A stretch of DNA of 37,939 nucleotides from Pseudomonadota bacterium. GTDB lineage: Bacteria > Pseudomonadota > Gammaproteobacteria > Burkholderiales > Burkholderiaceae_C. The DNA lies in the NCBI GenBank assembly GCA_963205125.1, contig CAUJJO010000241.1:1-37939 (forward strand), written 5' to 3'. Numbering within the stretch: position 1 is the first letter of the stretch; each line of letters starts with the position of its first letter. The position numbers and the translations under genes are program-made. Below are positions 32,797-37,939 of the stretch, in pieces. Below the pieces are notes generated by a model. It was not told the origin of the DNA. It saw nothing but the letters and a program-made list of their open reading frames with translations, and made no database searches.

Positions 32797-34686
32797 ATGA
32801 GACTCCCCGCGCGACTTCTTGCCCTCTGCCTGCTCGGCCCGAGCCTGGTCGCGGCGGCCCGCGGGGGCGCCGTGCAGGACAGCATGACCCAGCGCATGCA
32901 GGCCTGCGTCGTCTGCCACGGCGAGGAGGGCAGGGCCACGCGCGAGGGCTATCACCCGCGCATCGCCGGCAAGCCCGCGGGCTACCTCTTCGAGCAGCTG
33001 CGCAATTTCCGCGAGGGCCGGCGGCACAACGCGGCGATGAACCACCTGACGCAGCGCATGTCGGACGACTACCTGCGTGAGATCGCCCGCTACTTCGCCG
33101 AGCTCGACCTGCCTTATCCGCCGCCGCAGCGCCTGGCCTTGTCGGAGGCGCAGCAGCGCGCGGCGCGACGCCTCGTCTTCGAAGGCGCGCCCGAGCGGCA
33201 ACTGCCGGCCTGCGTGTCCTGCCACGGCACGGCGATGGCGGGCCGGCTGCCGGCGATGCCCGGTCTGCTGAGCCTGCCGGCGGACTACCTGATCGGCCAG
33301 CTCGGCGCCTGGCGCAGCGGCCAGCGCCGGGCCAGCCCGCCGGACTGCATGGCGGACGTGGCCAGGCGGCTGAGCGACGAGGAGGTGGGCAGCCTCGCGC
33401 GCTGGCTGTCGGCGCAGACGCTGCCGCAGGGCACGCGGCCGCAGGCGCAGGCCACGCAGCCGCTGCCGCTGCGCTGCGGGAGTGGCGAGGCGCCGGTCGA
33501 TGCCGCGCTGCCGGCCGTTGCCGCGCCGCCCGAGCGCATCGCGCGCGGCGCCTACCTCGCGCGTGCGGGCAACTGCATCGGCTGCCACACCGCGCGCGGC
33601 GGCGCGCCGCTTGCCGGCGGGCGCCGCATCGAGACGCCCTTCGGGGCCGTCGTCTCGTCCAACCTCACGCCCGATGCGCGGACGGGCCTGGGCCTGTGGT
33701 CGGCCGACGCCTTCTGGCGGGCCATGCACCACGGCCGCTCGCGCGACGGGCGGCTGCTCAACCCGGCCTTCCCCTACGCGAGCTTCACCGTCCTCACGCG
33801 CGAGGACTCGGACGATCTCTACGCCTACCTGCGCTCGGTGCCGGCCGTCGAGCGCGCCAACGAGCCGCACGCGCTGTCATTCCCCTTCGGCACGCAGCCG
33901 GCGCTGGCGGTCTGGCGCGCGCTCTTCTTCCGGCCACGCGCCTTCGTGCCCGAGCCGCAGCAGGACGCGCGCTGGAACCGCGGCAAGTACCTCGTGCAGG
34001 GCCTGGGCCACTGCGCAGCCTGCCATTCGCCGCGCAACCTGCTTGGCGGCATCGACGCGGGCGACGAGCTCGGCGGCGGCCTCATGCCCGGTGCGGGCTG
34101 GTTCGCGCCCTCGCTGGCCACGCCGCGGGAGGCCGGCGTGCAGGGCTGGGATCCGGCGCGCGTGGTCGCGCTGCTGCGGGACGGCGTGAGTGCCGGCGCC
34201 TCGGTCAGCGGGTCGATGGCCGATGTCGTCTTCGACAGCACCCAACACCTCGGCGCCGACGACCTGCTGGCGATGGCGCGCTACCTGACGACCATCCCGC
34301 GGCGCGAACCCGGCCCGCGGCACGAGGCCCCGGGCCGCGCGCTGCCGCCGCAGGAGCTGCAGGCGATGCGGGAGCGCGGGCGGGCCTTGTATGCCGATCG
34401 CTGCGCGGCCTGCCATGGCGAGGATGGGCGCGGCGCGCCCGGCATCTACCCGGCGCTGGCCGGCAACCGCGCCGTGACCCTGGCGCGGCCCGACAACCTG
34501 GTGCAGATCATCCGCCACGGCGGCTTCGCGCCGAGCACGGCCGGCAACCCCAGGCCCTTCGGCATGCCGCCCTTCGGCCAGCTGCTGGGCGACGCCGACA
34601 TCGCCGCCGTGACGACTTTCATCCGCGGCGCCTGGGGCAACGCCGCGTCGCCGGTCTCGGTGCTGCAGGTGCTGCGGCTGCGGTAG
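32797..34686 (+). CDS. Five-heme c-type cytochrome (cytochrome c4-like plus AdhB-like fusion)
   Basis: A 629-residue exported cytochrome with signal peptide 1-22 (MRLPARLLALCLLG...). Five CxxCH heme sites are visible at residues 37-41, 139-143, 260-264, 406-410 and 536-540. The first two, each followed by cytochrome c4/c553-like helices (YLFEQLRNFREGRR, YLIGQLGAWRSGQR), form a di-heme module. The last three match the tri-heme cytochrome subunit of membrane-bound alcohol/aldehyde dehydrogenases (SSNLTPDARTGLG, GHCAACHSPRNLLGG, YADRCAACHGEDG). The start at 32797 is chosen because it opens the signal peptide. No dehydrogenase gene is nearby. Likely a periplasmic electron carrier feeding an oxidase. 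Confidence 0.9.
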   Translation: MRLPARLLALCLLGPSLVAAARGGAVQDSMTQRMQACVVCHGEEGRATREGYHPRIAGKPAGYLFEQLRNFREGRRHNAAMNHLTQRMSDDYLREIARYFAELDLPYPPPQRLALSEAQQRAARRLVFEGAPERQLPACVSCHGTAMAGRLPAMPGLLSLPADYLIGQLGAWRSGQRRASPPDCMADVARRLSDEEVGSLARWLSAQTLPQGTRPQAQATQPLPLRCGSGEAPVDAALPAVAAPPERIARGAYLARAGNCIGCHTARGGAPLAGGRRIETPFGAVVSSNLTPDARTGLGLWSADAFWRAMHHGRSRDGRLLNPAFPYASFTVLTREDSDDLYAYLRSVPAVERANEPHALSFPFGTQPALAVWRALFFRPRAFVPEPQQDARWNRGKYLVQGLGHCAACHSPRNLLGGIDAGDELGGGLMPGAGWFAPSLATPREAGVQGWDPARVVALLRDGVSAGASVSGSMADVVFDSTQHLGADDLLAMARYLTTIPRREPGPRHEAPGRALPPQELQAMRERGRALYADRCAACHGEDGRGAPGIYPALAGNRAVTLARPDNLVQIIRHGGFAPSTAGNPRPFGMPPFGQLLGDADIAAVTTFIRGAWGNAASPVSVLQVLRLR

Positions 34687-34722
34687 AGCGCATCGAGGAC
34701 TCGCGCGTCCCCGGCGCGCGGG

Positions 34723-35127
34723 TCAGGCTTGCAGGGCGCCCGATCCGGTGGGCCGCAGCGTACTTCCGGCGGCGCTGTAGATGGCTTGCCCCGCCGACTC
34801 CGCGGGCAGCAGCACGTCGATCGCGCGGTCCAGCGAGGCGGTGGCGCGCGCCAGTGCTTCGCGCTGGGCGGCGACGCGGCCGCCGGCCAAGGCCAGGCGG
34901 TGGCGCAGGGTGGGCGGCACGCTGCCGGCGCGCGCAGCCTGCGCGAACTGGGCGACGGCGCGGGCGAGGGCGCGGTGCAGGGCGCTGGCCTGCGCCTCGA
35001 TCGCCTGGGCGTCGTTGCTGCACAGTGCCTGGCCGAGGGCGGCGAGGCTTTCCTCGAGCGCGCTCAGCGGCGGCTCGAGCTCGGCCACGCGCTGCAGCGC
35101 CTGCATCTCTTCGGGGGAAGTGAACAT
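34723..35127 (-). CDS. flgN: Flagellar export chaperone FlgN
   Basis: A 134-residue helical protein from the ATG at 35127, 23 bases after the flgM stop. Small size, an all-helical pattern with LEESLAALGQAL and LARATASLDRAIDVLLP, and the flgM-flgN order identify it as FlgN, the export chaperone for hook-filament junction proteins FlgK and FlgL. Sequence conservation in this family is low, so the call rests partly on context. It converges on the cytochrome gene with a 36-base gap. Confidence 0.85.
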   Translation of the reverse strand: MFTSPEEMQALQRVAELEPPLSALEESLAALGQALCSNDAQAIEAQASALHRALARAVAQFAQAARAGSVPPTLRHRLALAGGRVAAQREALARATASLDRAIDVLLPAESAGQAIYSAAGSTLRPTGSGALQA

Positions 35128-35150
35128 CACGTGGGGCGCTCGGCTGCGGT

Positions 35151-35450
35151 TCAACGATAGGTGCGGCCGAGCAGTTCCTTGGCGTTGGCGATCAGCTTGT
35201 CGGCGATCGCCTCCGCATCGACCTTGTAGCTGCCGTCCTTGATCGCCCGGCTGACGCGCTCGACCTTGGCGGCGTCGAAGCTGCCCTCGCCCGGCGGCGT
35301 GGCCGCCAGCGCCGCCGCCTCGGGGGAAATGGCGACCTTGGCGCTGCCGTCGGTCGGCTGGCCTGCGGGCGCCTGCGCGTTGCCCGGCGCCTTGCGCTCG
35401 GGGGTCGACGGCTTGACGGGCAGGGTCTTCTCGAAAGGAAGGATCTTCAT
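35151..35450 (-). CDS. flgM: Anti-sigma-28 factor FlgM
   Basis: A 99-residue protein from the ATG at 35450, with GGAG just upstream. The N-terminal half is disordered and Pro/Ala-rich. The C-terminal half holds the FliA-binding helices: FDAAKVERVSRAIKDGSYKVDAEAIADKLIAN, about residues 58-90, matching the FlgM consensus VxxIRxAIxxGxYxxDxxxIAxxL. It holds FliA inactive until the hook is complete, then is exported. A FliA-type promoter precedes it, giving the usual negative feedback. A longer frame to 35549 is rejected because it runs through that promoter. Confidence 0.95.
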   Translation of the reverse strand: MKILPFEKTLPVKPSTPERKAPGNAQAPAGQPTDGSAKVAISPEAAALAATPPGEGSFDAAKVERVSRAIKDGSYKVDAEAIADKLIANAKELLGRTYR

Positions 35451-35504
35451 GCTGGACTCCGTGGGAGCACATCGGGCAGGGCATTCCCGTCCGACGTAGA
35501 CGGG

Positions 35505-35532
35505 GTATCGGCCATCGCCCGCGCGGACTTGA
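35505..35532 (-). promoter_or_regulatory. Predicted sigma-28 (FliA) promoter of flgMN
   Basis: On the minus strand TCAA (complement of 35529-35532), 16 bases, GCCGATAC (complement of 35505-35512), with a 54-base leader to flgM. This is the best match to the pattern in this window. Confidence 0.75.
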
Positions 35533-35622
35533 GGGTCCGCGCACACCATTTTCGTGCGCCCCCCGCAAACGAGGGGTCAGCCGCGGCGCCGCGGCGGCTG
35601 GGCAGGGGGTGGGCGGCCGGCC

Positions 35623-36372
35623 TCACAGCTCCATCTCCGCCCGCTGCCGCGCCACCGGCCGCGCGCTGATGACGCGGCCGGACTCGATGCGCAGGCGCAC
35701 ACTCTGGCCCTCCAGCCCCGGCCCCAGCGCGACGGCCTCGGCGGCCACGGTGAAGCCCGCGCCGCGGGCAAGCACCTGCACCGTCTCGCCGGCGGCAAAC
35801 CATTGCTGCTGGCGCAGATCGCGCCCGTAGACCGGCTGGCCGGCCTGCAGCGTGCGCGCAAGCGTGCGCCCGACCAGCGGCGCGGCCTGCGCCAGCGGCG
35901 CCTGGGCGTCGGCGGCCCAGTCGACTTCGGCCGTCTGCAGGTCGGCGCTGGACAGCACCGTGCCGGCAGGCAGCCCGGCGGCGGCGACCAGCGCGGGTGC
36001 GAAGACGCGCACCGTCAGCGGCAGCCAGACCTGCCAGTGCACTTGACCTTCGACGCAGCGCAGCCCGATGCGGGTGCGCCCCCAGAGGCGCCCCGGCGGC
36101 AGCCGGGGCTCGACGCGCTGGCAGGGGGCAAGGCGCAGCCGCGGATCGAGCTGCCCGAGTTCGACGACCACGCGCGGCGGCTGCGCGCCGGCGCTTGCCT
36201 GCGGCGCCTGGCTGAGCGCAAGCTGCTGCAGTCGCTCGGTGAATTCCGCGTCGATCATCGGCCCGGGCGCCGCGCTTGCGCGCATGCCGGGCAGCGCCAA
36301 GGCCGCCATCGCCGCCAGGGCGAGGGCGACGGCGAGGGGGCGGGTCGACGACGGACGCAGGGGCTTCTTCAC
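35623..36372 (-). CDS. flgA: Flagellar basal body P-ring assembly chaperone FlgA
   Basis: About 249 residues from a GTG at 36372, which gives a clean signal peptide (KKPLRPSSTRPLAVALALAAM then AxA near 32-34). The C-terminal SAF-type region carries ALVAAAGLPAGTVLSSADLQTAEVDW and GRTLARTLQAGQPVYGRDL, characteristic of FlgA. This periplasmic chaperone guides FlgI into the P ring. The longer frame to 36489 adds an Arg-rich, unlikely leader. It is divergent from flgB, and the 152-base gap presumably holds both class 2 promoters, though I see no clear boxes. Confidence 0.93.
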   Translation of the reverse strand: MKKPLRPSSTRPLAVALALAAMAALALPGMRASAAPGPMIDAEFTERLQQLALSQAPQASAGAQPPRVVVELGQLDPRLRLAPCQRVEPRLPPGRLWGRTRIGLRCVEGQVHWQVWLPLTVRVFAPALVAAAGLPAGTVLSSADLQTAEVDWAADAQAPLAQAAPLVGRTLARTLQAGQPVYGRDLRQQQWFAAGETVQVLARGAGFTVAAEAVALGPGLEGQSVRLRIESGRVISARPVARQRAEMEL

Positions 36373-36524
36373 GACCCTGCACTCTAGGCAGGGGCCGCGC
36401 GCGGCAGGGGCGGAAATGCAGCGGCTTCTCTGCCTTGTTCGGCGGCTCGCGCCGGGTGCTGCGCTTTCAGAATGCCGGCCATGCCCCATGTCCCATCGGG
36501 TCCACCCTGCGGGAGGCCAGCGCG

Positions 36525-36962
36525 ATGATCCACCGACTCACCGGCGTGCTCGACTTCCAGGCGCAGGCGCTGACGCTGCGCTCCGAGCGCCAGCGCCTGA
36601 TCGCCAGCAACATCGCCAACGCCGACACGCCGGGCTATGTGGCGCGTGACTTCGACTTCGCCCGCGCGCTGCGCGAGGCGACCGCCGGGGCATCGGGCGG
36701 CGCCCAGGGCGGCACCTCGGGCAGCTTTCGGCTGGCGGAGAACGCCGGGCAGGGCCTGCCCGTCGGCGCCGAGGGCCCGATGCGCGCGCCGCGCCTGAAC
36801 TACGCCACGCCCGCGCATGACAACCTCGACGGCAACACCGTCGACATGGATCGCGAGCGCGCCTCGGCGGTCGACAACGCGCTCAAGTACGAGAGCACGC
36901 TGCGCTTCATCAACTCGAGCGTGAGGAACACGCTCGACGCGATCAAGCCCTACAACCAGTAA
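36525..36962 (+). CDS. flgB: Flagellar basal-body rod protein FlgB
   Basis: A 145-residue rod protein from the ATG at 36525, with GGGAGG 8 bases upstream. The N-terminal motif RLIASNIANADTPGYVARDFDF is the rod/hook-family signature. The C-terminal helix (ALKYESTLRFINSSVRNTLDAI) pairs with it in the assembled rod. It opens the flgBCD... operon. A longer upstream frame to 36276 is rejected because it overlaps the divergent flgA gene. Confidence 0.96.
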   Translation: MIHRLTGVLDFQAQALTLRSERQRLIASNIANADTPGYVARDFDFARALREATAGASGGAQGGTSGSFRLAENAGQGLPVGAEGPMRAPRLNYATPAHDNLDGNTVDMDRERASAVDNALKYESTLRFINSSVRNTLDAIKPYNQ

Positions 36963-36994
36963 GCCGGCCACCCGCAAGAGCCCGAGGACCGCCC

Positions 36995-37417
36995 ATGAGC
37001 ATGTTCCGCATCTTCGACGTCGCCGGCAGCGCGGTCAGCGCGCAGAGCCAGCGCCTGAACGTCGTCGCCTCCAACCTGGCCAACGCCGACACCGTGGCCG
37101 GCCCCGACGGCCAGGCCTACAAGGCGCGCCAGGTCGTCTTCCAGACCGTGCTGATGGGCGAGCGCGAGCAGCCCGAGGGCGCGGCCGGCGTGCGCGTCAG
37201 CACGATCCGCGAGAACGATTCGCCGGGCCGCCGCGTGCACGACCCCAAGCATCCGAGCGCCGACGCCGATGGCTACGTCACCTACAGCAACGTCAACCCG
37301 ATCGAGGAGATGGTCAACATGATCTCCGCCTCGCGCTCCTACCAGAACGGCGTCGAGGTCATGAACACCGCGCGCAGCCTGCTGCAGAAGACGCTGCAGA
37401 TGGGCCAGCAGGGCTGA
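36995..37417 (+). CDS. flgC: Flagellar basal-body rod protein FlgC
   Basis: A 140-residue proximal rod protein. The N-terminus has IFDVAGSAVSAQSQRLNVVASNLANADT and the C-terminus NPIEEMVNMISASRSYQNGVEVMNTARSLLQKTL, both standard for FlgC. It lies 32 bases after flgB and 16 bases before flgD, in one transcript. Confidence 0.97.
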   Translation: MSMFRIFDVAGSAVSAQSQRLNVVASNLANADTVAGPDGQAYKARQVVFQTVLMGEREQPEGAAGVRVSTIRENDSPGRRVHDPKHPSADADGYVTYSNVNPIEEMVNMISASRSYQNGVEVMNTARSLLQKTLQMGQQG

Positions 37418-37433
37418 GCGAAGGAGCACCCCC

Positions 37434-37939
37434 ATGAGCACCGTCGACGCCGCCGCCGCCTCCGATCCCTACGCCGCGCTTGCCCAGGGCACCGCCAAGG
37501 GCAGCGCCACAAGCAAAGGCAAGGCCGACGACCCCGGCAGCGCCGAGCGCTTCCTGAAGATGCTGGTAACGCAATTGCAGAACCAGGACCCGCTGAACCC
37601 GATGGACAACGCGCAGATCACCAGCCAGATCGCGCAGATCAACGCCGTCACCGGGCTCGAGAAGGTCAACACCTCGGTCCAGTCGCTGTCGGGCCAGTTC
37701 CTGCAGATGCAGATGCTGCAGGGTGCTGCGCTGGTCGGCCGCGAGGTCATGGTCGAGGGCGACGTGATCACGCGCGAGGGCGGCGTCGGCCGCGGCGCGA
37801 TCGAGCTCGCCGGGCCGGCGACCTCGGTCAAGGTCGAGATCCTCGGCGCCGACGACAAGGTGGTCGACACCATCGACCTGGGCGCGCTCGGCGCCGGGCG
37901 CAGCCGCTTCGAGTGGGACCCGGGAAGCCTGCCCACCGA
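37434..37939 (+). CDS. flgD: Flagellar hook assembly protein FlgD (partial, C-terminus outside window)
   Basis: The first 168 residues of FlgD are visible and the frame stays open at the right edge. The conserved N-terminal segment FLKMLVTQLQNQDPLNPMDNAQITSQIAQ (about 41-70) identifies the hook-capping scaffold. The beginning of the FLN/Tudor-like C-terminal region (GREVMVEGDV...) follows. AAGGAG precedes the ATG at 37434. FlgD caps the growing hook and is discarded when the hook is complete. Confidence 0.96.
   Translation, partial: MSTVDAAAASDPYAALAQGTAKGSATSKGKADDPGSAERFLKMLVTQLQNQDPLNPMDNAQITSQIAQINAVTGLEKVNTSVQSLSGQFLQMQMLQGAALVGREVMVEGDVITREGGVGRGAIELAGPATSVKVEILGADDKVVDTIDLGALGAGRSRFEWDPGSLPT

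Noticed and set aside
1..37939. CRISPR arrays, tRNA/rRNA genes, insertion sequences or prophage
   Set aside because: No regularly spaced repeats, no transposase or integrase frames and no RNA gene signatures were seen by reading both strands.

Overview
The window is high-GC DNA (about 70% in most genes, judged by eye on sampled lines). It is most consistent with a motile betaproteobacterium of the order Burkholderiales, probably the Rubrivivax/Leptothrix/Ideonella/Comamonadaceae neighbourhood. That placement is an inference from gene order (flhDC-motAB-cheYZ-flhBAF-fliA, then flgNM/flgA/flgBCD) and from protein style; no rRNA is present.

Layout. (1) 1-4386, minus strand: a TonB energy-transduction operon, tonB - exbB - exbD - exbD - TPR periplasmic protein - metallo-beta-lactamase-fold hydrolase (cut by the window edge). 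(2) 4875-9388: a surface-polymer type island of lower GC (about 62% on one sampled line), with a TagD-like glycerol-3-phosphate cytidylyltransferase and a sulfotransferase on the plus strand, convergent with two CDP-glycerol glycerophosphotransferase (TagB/TagF-like) genes on the minus strand. (3) 9662-14807: flagellar master regulator flhDC closed by a strong terminator, a membrane-anchored methyltransferase-like protein, then motA-motB and cheY-cheZ. (4) 14966-16340: two type II toxin-antitoxin modules (parDE-like, higBA-like), with a decayed 94-bp copy of the neighbouring chemoreceptor gene between them. (5) 16392-18317 minus: a transmembrane chemoreceptor. (6) 18650-25104 plus: flhB-flhA-flhF-flhG-like-fliA, with flhB/flhA/flhF overlapping by ATGA. 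(7) 25219-28375 plus: a soluble MCP-like protein and a CPA1 Na+/H+ antiporter. (8) 28404-29453 minus: a class II Fic protein with its own operator-like palindromes. (9) 29661-32639 minus: a sensor-PAS-GGDEF-EAL protein. (10) 32797-34686 plus: a five-heme cytochrome c fusion. (11) 34723-37939: flgN and flgM (minus), flgA (minus), and flgB-flgC-flgD (plus, flgD cut by the window edge).

How it works together. FlhDC should switch on the export apparatus and fliA. FliA (sigma-28), held in check by FlgM, should then fire late promoters. By reading the sequence I found a recurring late-promoter pattern, TCAA - 15 or 16 bases - GCCGATAY/G, upstream of motA (inside the preceding gene), cheY, flgM and the GGDEF/EAL gene, with a weaker variant before the chemoreceptor. 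This ties motility, chemotaxis, the anti-sigma factor and a cyclic-di-GMP enzyme into one predicted regulon. FlhF and an FlhG-like protein that lacks the ATPase P-loop suggest an unusual mode of flagellar number/placement control.

The most novel-looking parts are the teichoic-acid-like enzyme set beside flhDC, the P-loop-less FlhG, the sigma-28 control of the GGDEF/EAL gene with 10-bp phased repeats, and the receptor-gene remnant embedded between two toxin-antitoxin modules.
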